Origin: JALHUB01 sp050010555
GTDB lineage: Bacteria > Chloroflexota > Dehalococcoidia > DSTF01 > JALHUB01
Reading direction: 5' to 3'
Length of the DNA stretch: 43,662 nt
NCBI GenBank assembly: GCA_050010555.1
Contig: JBEKKV010000012.1
Location: 1 to 43,662, forward strand
In this document: in pieces, positions 24,801 through 31,956 of the stretch
Layout: the number at the start of each line of letters is the position of its first letter
How positions within the stretch are numbered: the first letter of the stretch is position 1
Notes under the pieces: generated by a model
Told to the model about the DNA's origin: nothing
Seen by the model: only the letters and a program-made list of their open reading frames with translations
Database searches by the model: none
Program-made: the position numbers and the translations under genes

Positions 24801-27730
24801 TGCTCGCTCTCAACCGGCGCCCGCAATCCGGCCTCTGGGGCTTCGGCGTCTCCGGCGACTTGCCCGTTGTCCTGCTGCGCATAGGCGACCGAACGAACAT
24901 CGACCTCGTGCGACAGCTCGTCCAGGCGCACGCGTACTGGCGCCTCACCGGGCTCGCAGTCGACCTGGTGATCTGGAACGAGGAGCCATCCGGCTACCGA
25001 CAGGAACTGAACGAGGAGATCATGGGAATCGTCTCCGCCGGAACTGAGTCGCACGTTATCGACCGGCCCGGTGGCATCTTCGTCAGGCACGCCGACCAAA
25101 TTTCAGAGGAGGACAGGATCCTTCAGCAGACTGTCGCCCGCGTCGTGATCGTCGACAGCGCCGGGACGCTTGCCGAGCAGATCGAGCGCCGCCGCAGCGT
25201 CGCTCAAGCCGTGCCGGCACTCACGCCGCCCGATGACGTCGTGCCGGAGCCCGCGCGCGCCGTCGAGCTTCCAAGCCGCGAACTCCTGTTTTCGAACGGC
25301 CTCGGCGGCTTCACGCTGGACGGGCGCGAATACGTAGTCACCCTGCGGCCCGGCGAGACGACGCCCGCACCCTGGGCGAACGCGCTGGCGAACCCGCAGT
25401 TCGGCGCTGTGATCACAGAGAGCGGGGGTGGCTACACCTGGGGCGAGAACGCCCACGAGCTGCGTCTTACTCCCTGGTACAACGACCCGGTTACCGACGC
25501 CAGTGGCGAGGCCTTCTACATTCGCGACGAGGAGACCGGTCGCTACTGGTCGCCAACGCCGCTACCGGCGCGCGGCGCCACCGCCTACACCTGCCGCCAC
25601 GGATTCGGCTACACGGTATTCGAGCACGCGGAGGAGGGCGTGGTCTCCGAGCTGGAAGAGTACGTCGCGCTCGACGCGTCGGTGAAGCTGATGTCGCTGA
25701 CGCTTCGCAACGAGTCGGGCCGGGCGCGGCGCCTCTCGGCGACGGGCTACGTCGAGTGGGTGCTCGGCGAGCAGCGGGCAAAGTCACTTCTCCACGTCGT
25801 CACGGAGATCGACGCCAAGAGCGGCGCCGTCTTCGCCCGGAACCCCTACAACGGGGACTTCCCCGACCGCGTCGCCTTCTTCGACGTGGACGAGGCGGCC
25901 CGCACCGTTACCTGCGACCGAACTGAGTTCCTCGGCCGCAACGGCCTGCCAGCGCGGCCCGCCGCGATGACACGCGCCCGCCTTTCGGGACGTGTCGGAG
26001 CGGGGCTGGATCCCTGCGCCGCACTGCAGGTCCAGGTGGACATGGCCGACGGCGAAGAGCGGGAGTTCGTCTTCGTGCTCGGCGTCGGCCGTGACGAGGA
26101 GGAGGTGCGCGCCCAAGTGCGGCGGTTCCGCGGTCTCGAACCCGCGCACGCCGCACTGGATGCAGTCAAGACTTACTGGGAGCGCGTCCTTGCCGCCGTC
26201 CGCATCGAGACGCCGGAGCCAACGGTCAACATCCTCGCCAACGGCTGGCTCCTCTATCAGACAATCGCTTGCCGCCTCTGGGCCCGCACTGGTTTCTATC
26301 AGTCTGGCGGCGCCTTCGGTTTCCGAGACCAACTCCAGGACGTGATGGCGCTTCTGCACGCCCAGCCGCTGCTCGCCCGCGAGCACCTGCTGCGCTGTGC
26401 GGCCCGCCAGTTCCGCGAGGGGGATGTGCAACACTGGTGGCACCCACCGACCGGGCGCGGCGTGCGGACCCGCTGCTCCGACGACTTGCTCTGGTTGCCA
26501 CTGGCGACGGCCCGCTACGTCCTCGGCACGGGTGATGCCGGCGTCCTCGAGGAGCGCGTCACCTACATCGAGGGGCGGCCGCTCAACCCGGGCGAGGACT
26601 CCTACTACGACCTGCCCGCGCTGTCGGAGGAGAGCGGCACGCTCTACGAGCATTGCATTAGGGCGATCGAGCGAGGAACGCAGCTCGGCAGGCACGGGCT
26701 GCCGCTGATCGGCTCCGGCGATTGGAACGACAGCATGAACACGGTCGGCCTGGGCGGTAAGGGCGAGAGCGTCTGGTTGGCGTTTTTCCTTCAGCACCTG
26801 CTTACACAGTTCGCCGCCATCGCGCGCCTCCATGGCGATGCCGCTTTCGCCGAGCGCGCGGAATCGGAGGCTGCGGCGGTCCGACAGTCTGCAGAGTTGC
26901 ACGGTTGGGATGGCGACTGGTACCTTCGCGCCTTCTTCGACGGCGGCGAGCCTCTTGGCTCTGCCGGCAGCCCGGAGTGCCGGATCGACTCGATACCTCA
27001 GAGCTGGTCTGTGATATCCGGCGCCGGCGACCCGCAGCGCGCTCGCATCGCAATGGAGTCCGTCGACCGGCTGCTCGTACGCCGCGATAACGCTCTCATC
27101 CAGCTCCTGGACCCGCCGTTCGACAAGTCCGAACTGAATCCTGGCTACATCAAGGGCTATCCTCCGGGCGTGAGGGAGAACGGGGGGCAGTACACACACG
27201 CCGCAATCTGGGCGATCATGGCGTTCGCGGCGCTGGGCGACGGCCGTCGCGCCTGGGAGCTGCTCTCGTTGATTACCCCATTCAACCACACATCGAGCCC
27301 GGAGGAGGTGGCGACCTACCGTGTTGAGCCGTACGTTGTCGCCGCCGATGTCCACGCGCTGCCGCCGCGCACCGGCGAAGGTGGTTGGACCTGGTACACA
27401 GGCGCCGCCGGCTGGATGTACCGGCTGATCATCGAGTCCCTGCTCGGCCTTCGCCTCGAAATAGACCGGCTATCATTCACGCCCTGCCTGCCGCCCGACT
27501 GGCAGTCGTTCAGCCTCAGCTACCGCTACCGGGAGACGACCTACGGAATCACCATCCGGCAAGGCGGCGCAGCTGGCGGAGTGCACATCATCGTCGACGG
27601 CGTTGAGCAGTACGAGGCGTCGATCCGGCTCATTGATGACCGTCAGCCGCACACCGCCGAAGTTGAGATCGGTGGGGCTGGTGATCGTAGAGCCTCCATC
27701 ACGGAGCCTCCCTCCGTGTCGCACGCATGA
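18836..27730 (+). CDS. Cyclic beta-1,2-glucan synthase-like protein (GT84 plus GH94)
   Basis: A giant protein of about 2,964 aa. The first ATG is at 18836, and an in-frame TTG at 18809 is also possible because neither has a strong ribosome site. N-terminal half: membrane spans near residues 440-490, then a GT84 domain with the DxD-type LDADTELP (~665), GSFTGKGIYDVD (~750), LSHDLLEG (~775) and RRRRWIRGDWQ (~810), and further spans to about 1020. The middle holds the two glycosyltransferase-36/carbohydrate-binding modules. The C-terminal GH94 (alpha/alpha)6 barrel has GSGDWNDSMN (~2630), whose Asp is the expected catalytic acid. Size and order match NdvB/Cgs proteins, which start, extend, trim and cyclise beta-1,2-glucan from UDP-glucose. 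No glucan exporter lies alongside. Confidence 0.9.
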   Translation: MQSEGCRSQRGQSGLNNGRRSFRSAIRAIWGRRHRQGVEPPRGGDDLPPLRAELLSLEQLKGHAKELAARHAVEEKRGPDLLLPQLNENERVLLNAYRLITNEGEDQVRVTPAAEWLRDNFYLIEEQIRAARGHLPKGYSQELPRLVGGTSAGYPVVYAIALELVSHGDGRVDAGSLSAFVSAYQAVRPLKLGELWAIPIMLRLALINNLRRVAARIAADRLARSQANHWADRMIEMAGKEPTSLVLTLADMARSRPQMSSAFVDELARRLQGQGPAQAMPLTWLEQRLTEMSLTIERLIQFEGQQQAGDQVSISNSIGSLRFLDATDWREFVETMSVVEETLREDPAGVYSQMDFATRDRYRHVVERAARRGGLSERDVAQKAVDLAAAAQSQDSSQDRTAHVGYYLIDRGVPLFERAAQVPLSLFVRLRGAAGRMPLLLYLGSIWLIAATVTFAVLVQAIAVGTPGWGLLPLGALVLICASSLGVVVVNRLATRLVEPVTLPRLDFSEGIPSDLRTLVVVPTFVPEPEEIEDLLGALEVRFLANHDHNLYFGLLTDFRDAPAEVMPEDEELLRLARQGIEALNRKYQDDRDDAFFLFQRPRRWNPQERVWMGHERKRGKLSDLNALLRGAEDGRFSLIVGERSVLPAVKYVITLDADTELPRDAARLLVGTLSHPLNRPHYDEATGRICEGYGILQPRLSAAMANVSRSRFARLFGGEPGIDPYTRTVSDVYQDVFREGSFTGKGIYDVDAFERVLGGRFPENLILSHDLLEGCYARSALATDVQLQESYPTRFSTDVTRRRRWIRGDWQIARWLLPFAPDASGRSVRNPLSALSRWKIFDNLRRSLLPGALVLLLLLGWTTLRPAWFWTCVVAGIVLLGPLLAFLGDIAARPSGLPIRLHLRAVAASGARQMAQSAFGLAVLPYEAVFSLDAVLKTWWRMLITRRGLLEWTTSSDARRSASKRLVEFFRVMWVAPAIAIAVTGYLSVQRPMALLPAGPFLAAWVASPVIAWWVSRPIQRRDPRLSPEQTSFLRKLARETWRFFETFVGPEDNWLPPDSYQEAPVEAIAHRTSPTNMGLSLLANLAAHDFGYISAHRLIERTTRALQTMDEMERDRGHFYNWYDTLTLRPLAPLYVSTVDSGNLAAHLLTLRPGLHELADSQLLPRQVFGGLRDTVALLAGAARAARSPETPDRDIGLTRMLDEIAGLLDALASPPAGLRACRALLDQLMTAAGHMAGELGSEPDAETEWWARSFKDQCEDWLGDLDNLAPWAALPAPPAALVDGDGAGEAAVSQALLDAICRLDEGPTLRETADLSETLIPALDAALAALTVDGTRLAREWLIRFRAAVSEASSRATDRLETIERLGGLCYELADADYDFLTDHSRNLFAIGYNVTERRRDPSYYDLLASEARLASFVSIAQRHMSQDHWFALGRLVTTSGADAALLSWGGSMFEYLMPLIVMPTYRGTVLDGTYKAVVRRQIEYGAQRGVPWGISESGYNATDAHLNYQYRAFGVPGLGFKRGLAEDLVVAPYATAMALMVAPKEACANLERLAHLGAEGRYGLYEAVDYTTSRLPRGDEFALVRSFMPHHEGMSFLSLAYALLGRPMQRRFLAEPIFRATEGLLQERAPKVAPFYPNAAETSGLRQRAGEYQALLRVFSNPNSALPEVHLLSNGTYNVMVTNAGGGYSRWRDLAVTRWQEDATRDCHGTFCYLRDLRSGKVWSTAYQPTLRQPKTYDAIFSQARAEYRRRDGEIDTHTEIAVSPEDDVEIRRIRITNRSGVRRTIEVTSYAEVVTAPPAADAAHPAFSNLFVQTEIVPSHDAILCSRRPRSPDEPMPWMVHLMDARAASSVGETSFETDRLRFIGRGRSLADPEAMADAGRLSGSQGAVLDPIVSVRRQVTVGPDETVWVNVVTGVGETRQRAMTLAGKYHDRRLANRVFDLAMTHRQVVLRQLNATESDAQVYGRLASSIVYADAGRRASANVLALNRRPQSGLWGFGVSGDLPVVLLRIGDRTNIDLVRQLVQAHAYWRLTGLAVDLVIWNEEPSGYRQELNEEIMGIVSAGTESHVIDRPGGIFVRHADQISEEDRILQQTVARVVIVDSAGTLAEQIERRRSVAQAVPALTPPDDVVPEPARAVELPSRELLFSNGLGGFTLDGREYVVTLRPGETTPAPWANALANPQFGAVITESGGGYTWGENAHELRLTPWYNDPVTDASGEAFYIRDEETGRYWSPTPLPARGATAYTCRHGFGYTVFEHAEEGVVSELEEYVALDASVKLMSLTLRNESGRARRLSATGYVEWVLGEQRAKSLLHVVTEIDAKSGAVFARNPYNGDFPDRVAFFDVDEAARTVTCDRTEFLGRNGLPARPAAMTRARLSGRVGAGLDPCAALQVQVDMADGEEREFVFVLGVGRDEEEVRAQVRRFRGLEPAHAALDAVKTYWERVLAAVRIETPEPTVNILANGWLLYQTIACRLWARTGFYQSGGAFGFRDQLQDVMALLHAQPLLAREHLLRCAARQFREGDVQHWWHPPTGRGVRTRCSDDLLWLPLATARYVLGTGDAGVLEERVTYIEGRPLNPGEDSYYDLPALSEESGTLYEHCIRAIERGTQLGRHGLPLIGSGDWNDSMNTVGLGGKGESVWLAFFLQHLLTQFAAIARLHGDAAFAERAESEAAAVRQSAELHGWDGDWYLRAFFDGGEPLGSAGSPECRIDSIPQSWSVISGAGDPQRARIAMESVDRLLVRRDNALIQLLDPPFDKSELNPGYIKGYPPGVRENGGQYTHAAIWAIMAFAALGDGRRAWELLSLITPFNHTSSPEEVATYRVEPYVVAADVHALPPRTGEGGWTWYTGAAGWMYRLIIESLLGLRLEIDRLSFTPCLPPDWQSFSLSYRYRETTYGITIRQGGAAGGVHIIVDGVEQYEASIRLIDDRQPHTAEVEIGGAGDRRASITEPPSVSHA

Positions 27731-28061
27731 CCTTTCAGACAAGCTGACGGTTGCGTGCCCTCCCAGGCGGCGCCCTCGCTTCTGATATCGTCCAGGTTTT
27801 CAATCTCTCGCGTGAGCCGCTCCGCCAAGACGGTGCCGGTGAGCTTAGCCAAGATGTTGAGAAGGCTGACGATGAACTCCTTTAGCGCATTGGGAGGCTT
27901 CCAGCGGGAGTTCTAAAACGGATGGCGTGGTAGACCCAGAACTGAACCTGGTACCCCCGATAGTCACCATTTATAACTCGCGCGCCGGGGCGCGAAATGG
28001 GTGTCAGCAACCCACTCGGGGGAGTCGCGACTGATTCTCCTGCTTGATAACGTCGCCTAGG
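27731..28061. other. Intergenic region carrying one copy of the tRNA-flank repeat
   Basis: It contains the 49-bp repeat copy (27911-27959), then a GC-rich hairpin around 27978-27995 (TCGCGC with GCGCGA) and the palindrome AGTCGCGACT near 28025. A minus-strand frame (about 27730-27910) reads like an amphipathic helix (KEFIVSLLNILAKL) but has no good start and runs into the end of the glucan synthase gene. I treat it as doubtful. Confidence 0.4.
27911..27959 (+). repeat. 49-bp imperfect direct repeat, left copy (attachment-site-like)
   Basis: It matches 33800-33848 at 44 of 49 positions, and all five differences are transitions. The last 11 nt are identical to the CCA end of the tRNA-Arg gene. 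Between the two copies lie the TetR, RND and MFS genes. Confidence 0.8.
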
Positions 28062-28679
28062 TCATGATTGGCCGGGCGCAGCGATCGCCGCCAGGAAGAA
28101 GTCGGCGACGGCGTCCGCGGCGCCGCTGTAGGTCCGTCTCGATGCCAGCGCGAGCAACATGCCGGATTGGAAGATCGACGCGAACGCCGCGATCGCGACG
28201 GCAACGTCGAGATCCGACCGAAAGGAGCCGTCTTCTATTCCCCGCTGCAAGACGGCTGCGATGGGGTCTGTAAGATCAGGGAAGGCTCCCTTCTTCTGGT
28301 TGGGCAATTCGTTGATGCGTCCTCGGAGCATAACCTCGGTCAGGACGCCGAAGCGCTCGAAAAGCCCTGCTGAGGCGTGGATCATTTCGCGAAGGGCCAA
28401 TTTGGGGTCCTTCTCCCCGGCGGCGACGTGCAGCCTTTGCACCAGGTCTTCGCCGGCGGCTTCCTTGACCGCCCCGATGAGCCCCTCGCGACTGTCGAAA
28501 TGCCGGTATATCGAACCGACACCGACGCCCGCGTGTTCAGCGATTTCCCTCATCTCGGCGCCCAGCCCTTTCTCCGCGAAGAGTTGTCGCGCCGCCTCTA
28601 GAATAATCTCGCGGTGGGCCACGGCATCCGACCTGGCTGAGGGAAGGTGGACTGGCTCCCCTGTTGAGCTCATCGTCAT
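28062..28679 (-). CDS. TetR-family transcriptional regulator of the adjacent efflux genes
   Basis: The ATG at 28679 is preferred, with AGGGGA 8 nt upstream; the frame opens at 28709. The 205-aa protein has the TetR N-terminal helix-turn-helix (REIILEAARQLFAEKGL, then MREIAEHAGVGVGSIYRHF). A ligand-binding helical domain with a TetR_C-like pattern follows. It is divergently transcribed from an RND transporter, and a 28-bp palindrome lies between them. By analogy with TetR-pump pairs it should repress the pump and itself until an effector binds. The effector cannot be read from the sequence. Confidence 0.9.
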   Translation of the reverse strand: MTMSSTGEPVHLPSARSDAVAHREIILEAARQLFAEKGLGAEMREIAEHAGVGVGSIYRHFDSREGLIGAVKEAAGEDLVQRLHVAAGEKDPKLALREMIHASAGLFERFGVLTEVMLRGRINELPNQKKGAFPDLTDPIAAVLQRGIEDGSFRSDLDVAVAIAAFASIFQSGMLLALASRRTYSGAADAVADFFLAAIAAPGQS

Positions 28680-28723
28680 GGAGCGTTCCCCTATTGACCG
28701 AAGCAGCAACCAATCCGATAATG

Positions 28724-28751
28724 AGTAGGAACCGGAATTCCTGTTCCTACT
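28724..28751. promoter_or_regulatory. Palindromic TetR-type operator
   Basis: Arms AGTAGGAAC and GTTCCTACT are perfect inverted repeats around a central GGAATTCC palindrome, with only one mismatched pair in 28 bp. It lies 45 nt upstream of the tetR start and 107 nt upstream of the RND start, placed to control both promoters. Confidence 0.8.
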
Positions 28752-28857
28752 TTAGGTCCCCACTTTCGCGATGTCAAGGGAACAGGTGGCGAGTGCGGCT
28801 GGGCGCCCTTGATCAGAAGCGAGGCTCTTCGCCCCTAGAGAGAACCGGAAACAAACA

Positions 28858-31800
28858 GTGCGTCGTGTTGTCTCCTGGCTGACCGAATACTCATACCGCA
28901 AGGCACTGCTGGTGCTCGTGGCCGTCGCGCTTGTCATCGGGTTCGGCGCCTATACGATTACCCGCGTCCGCGAGGAGCTGCTTCCGGACATCAGTTTCCC
29001 CGTGATTACTGTGATCGCCCGCAGCCCCGGAGACCAGCCGCAGGACATCACGGACAACGTCATCACGCCGGTTGAGTCCGCCGTCTCGGGCCTGCCCGGC
29101 GTGCAGAAGACCTCCTCGACCGCGGTATCGGGCCTGGGCGTGACGATGCTCAGCTATAACTATGGCACGGACCTCAACTCCGCCGAGACCGCGGTCAAGC
29201 AAGCGCTGGCCGATGCCCACCTCGGCTCGAACGTCTCGACATCGATCCTCAAGTTCGACATCTCCATGATCCCCATCGTCACGTTCAGCCTGGAGGGCAA
29301 CCTCAGCCAGGCGGACCTGTATCAGCTTGCTCAGTCGCAGGTCGTCCCCAACCTGACGGACCTGGATGGCGTCGCGTCCGTTTCTGTGAGCGGCGGCGCG
29401 CTCAACCAGGTCGTCGTTACGCTCGATCGCCAGAAGCTACTTGACAGCGGCCTGACCTACGACGAGGTGACGCAGGCGTTGCAGGCCAACAACGTCATCC
29501 TCCCCTCCGGCCAGCTCGCCACCGGCGACACCGTCCTGCCGCTCGAGACGGTCGCCGTCTACAAGAGCCTGGACGATATCCGCAACATCGGCATCCGCAC
29601 GACGTCCCCCGCCGGCGCGCCCGCAAGCGTTGTGCCCCTTGGCGACATCGCCACGGTCGCCGAGGCGTCGGCCGCCCCAAACGGCGCCAGCCGCACCGAT
29701 GGGCAGCCGGCCGTGAGCATCCAGGTGACCAAAGCGAAGGACGCTAACACCGTGCAGGTGGCCCACAGCGTCACGGGTGAGCTGGATAAGATCAAGCCTT
29801 CGCTCCCCCAGGGCGCCTCATTCAGCGTCTTCTTCGACCAGTCCACCTTCATTACCAGCTCAATCAACGGAGTCGTCCGGGACGGACTCATCGGCGGCTT
29901 GTTTGCGATCATCATCGTCTTTCTCTTCCTGGCCAACTGGCGCACGACTGTGGTGACGGCTGTCTCGATCCCGCTGTCCGTGCTCACGGCCGTGGTGCTG
30001 CTCGACCGCTTGGGCTACTCGTTGAACATCATGACGCTGGGCGGCCTCACCATCGCCATCGGCCGCGTCATCGACGACTCCATCGTTGTCCTCGAGAACA
30101 TTTACCGGCATATGGCGAAAGGGGAGAAGGCGTTCCAGGCAATCGTCACCGGCGCCCGCGAGGTGAGCATCGCCATTACCGGCGCCACCGCGACCACCTG
30201 TGCCGTCTTCCTGCCGCTGGGCCTCGTGGGAGGCATCATCGGCCAGCTATTCTTTTCGTTCGCGCTCGCCGTCGTGTTCGCCCTGCTGGCTTCGCTTATC
30301 GTGGCGGTGACCGTCATCCCGGCGCTCACTCGCTTCACCATCGCCGGTCGCGTGAAAGTGCGTGAGAAGTTGGGTCCGGGCGATACTCCCCTGGCCAAAG
30401 TCTACACACCCGTGCTGCGCTGGGCGCTCGGGCACCGCTGGATAACGCTCGGCGTTGCTGGCGTGATGTTTGTCGGCAGCCTGGCGCTCGTCCCGACCCT
30501 TCCCGTCCAGTTCCTGCCCGGCTCGGGTCAGAAGACCATAACGGTGTCAGTTGATGCCCGCCCCGGCGAGACCCAGGACGCCGTCCTCCAGCAGGCCGAG
30601 GCCGTCGAGAACCTGCTCTCCAACTTCAAGGTTGACCGCTACCAGACCGTAATCAACGGCACCGCCGGCGATCTGGGCGCCGTAAGCAATGTCATCTCCG
30701 GTAAAGGCGCTAATAGCGCCAAGATCACGGTTGAGCTGGCAAAGAGCGGACCGGACAAAAACACCGTCGCCACCCAACTTCGCAACCTGATCGCGAGGGA
30801 TGTCCCCAACAGCGACAACATGTCCGTCTCCGCCGCCGATACCAGCATGGGATCGTCCGGCATCTCGATGACCGTCTCGGCTGCAAGCGATGCAGCGGCG
30901 AGCGCGCTGCCGAACGCGGCGGAACAAGTACGGGCGGCGGTCGCCGCCGTGTCCGGCACCGCCAACGTCATGAGCGACCTCGCCGCTGCTCAGCCCACGC
31001 TCCAGGTGCAGGTCGACCCGGCGAAGGCAGCGGCAGCCGGACTGACGCCGCAGCAGATCTCCGACAGCATGGCCAATCTATCGTCCAACCGTACCATCAC
31101 CACCGCGGACCTTGGCCAGGGGCCTCTCGGCGTGACCCTGGTGGTATCCGGCGGCGATCTCAATAGCGCCGCGACACTGGGTGCGCTGGAAATCGCCCGT
31201 GGCGTCCGGCTCGACTCTGTGGCGAGCATCGTGCCCGTGACCGAGCAAACAACGATCACGCGTGTCGACGGCAAGGCAGCAGCGACAATCACCGGCGATA
31301 TTACCAGCGAAAACACCGGCAAAGTCTCGCAGGACGCGCAGAAGGCCGCCGACAAGCTGTCGTTGCCGGAAGGAATCAGCGTGAAAGCTGGCGGCATCAC
31401 CTCGGATATCAACCAGGGCTTCTCCAAGATGTTCATCGCAATCGTGGTATCGATCGTGCTGGTCTACACCGTCATGGCGCTGCTGTTCGGGAGTCTGCTC
31501 ACGCCGTTCGTCATTCTCTTCAGCCTGCCGCTGGCTCTGATCGGCGCCATCGTGGCGCTGGCGGTCACCGGCTCGGCGCTCAGCATCAGTTCGCTCATCG
31601 GCATCTTGATGCTCGTCGGCATCGTCGTAACGAACGCTATCGTCCTGCTCGAGTTCGTGATCATGCTTCGCAAGGACCGTGGCTATAGCACGTACGACGC
31701 TCTCGTAGAAGGCGGGCAGACACGCGTGCGGCCGATTATGATGACCGCCGTCGCCGCGATGCTCGCGCTCGTACCGCTCGCGCTGGGACGCAACCAGGGA

Positions 31801-31935
31801 GCGCTGATCGCTAGCGAGCTGGGCCGGGTGGTGATCGGCGGGCTATTCACCTCAACGCTGCTCACCCTGGTGGTAGTGCCAGTGGTCTACAGCCTGGTCG
31901 ACGGGCTCAAGATGCGCTTCAGCCGCCAGCCGTGA
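28858..31935 (+). CDS. RND-family efflux transporter (AcrB/SwrC-like)
   Basis: A 1,025-aa protein, the usual RND length, starting at GTG with a weak GGAAA upstream. It shows the duplicated layout: one span (~19-37), a large external loop with the GDQPQDITDNVITPVE segment, six spans, and then the same again. The proton-relay aspartates are present in GRVIDDSIVVLENI (about 401-415). No membrane-fusion protein or outer-membrane channel gene is adjacent. It thus resembles stand-alone pumps such as SwrC of Gram-positives more than tripartite AcrAB-TolC. Transcribed away from tetR, it is followed after 21 nt by an MFS pump. Confidence 0.92.
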   Translation: MRRVVSWLTEYSYRKALLVLVAVALVIGFGAYTITRVREELLPDISFPVITVIARSPGDQPQDITDNVITPVESAVSGLPGVQKTSSTAVSGLGVTMLSYNYGTDLNSAETAVKQALADAHLGSNVSTSILKFDISMIPIVTFSLEGNLSQADLYQLAQSQVVPNLTDLDGVASVSVSGGALNQVVVTLDRQKLLDSGLTYDEVTQALQANNVILPSGQLATGDTVLPLETVAVYKSLDDIRNIGIRTTSPAGAPASVVPLGDIATVAEASAAPNGASRTDGQPAVSIQVTKAKDANTVQVAHSVTGELDKIKPSLPQGASFSVFFDQSTFITSSINGVVRDGLIGGLFAIIIVFLFLANWRTTVVTAVSIPLSVLTAVVLLDRLGYSLNIMTLGGLTIAIGRVIDDSIVVLENIYRHMAKGEKAFQAIVTGAREVSIAITGATATTCAVFLPLGLVGGIIGQLFFSFALAVVFALLASLIVAVTVIPALTRFTIAGRVKVREKLGPGDTPLAKVYTPVLRWALGHRWITLGVAGVMFVGSLALVPTLPVQFLPGSGQKTITVSVDARPGETQDAVLQQAEAVENLLSNFKVDRYQTVINGTAGDLGAVSNVISGKGANSAKITVELAKSGPDKNTVATQLRNLIARDVPNSDNMSVSAADTSMGSSGISMTVSAASDAAASALPNAAEQVRAAVAAVSGTANVMSDLAAAQPTLQVQVDPAKAAAAGLTPQQISDSMANLSSNRTITTADLGQGPLGVTLVVSGGDLNSAATLGALEIARGVRLDSVASIVPVTEQTTITRVDGKAAATITGDITSENTGKVSQDAQKAADKLSLPEGISVKAGGITSDINQGFSKMFIAIVVSIVLVYTVMALLFGSLLTPFVILFSLPLALIGAIVALAVTGSALSISSLIGILMLVGIVVTNAIVLLEFVIMLRKDRGYSTYDALVEGGQTRVRPIMMTAVAAMLALVPLALGRNQGALIASELGRVVIGGLFTSTLLTLVVVPVVYSLVDGLKMRFSRQP

Positions 31936-31956
31936 GCGAACATCTTCCCAACAACG

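Noticed and set aside
25784..27355. 523-aa minus-strand frame (and a similar one at 23072-24373)
   Set aside because: Antisense shadows of the glucan synthase gene, with low-complexity composition and no domain.
27643..27852. 69-aa minus-strand ORF after the glucan synthase
   Set aside because: Its second half overlaps the glucan synthase 3' end and there is no well-spaced ribosome site. The helix-like start could be a remnant but is not supportable as a gene.
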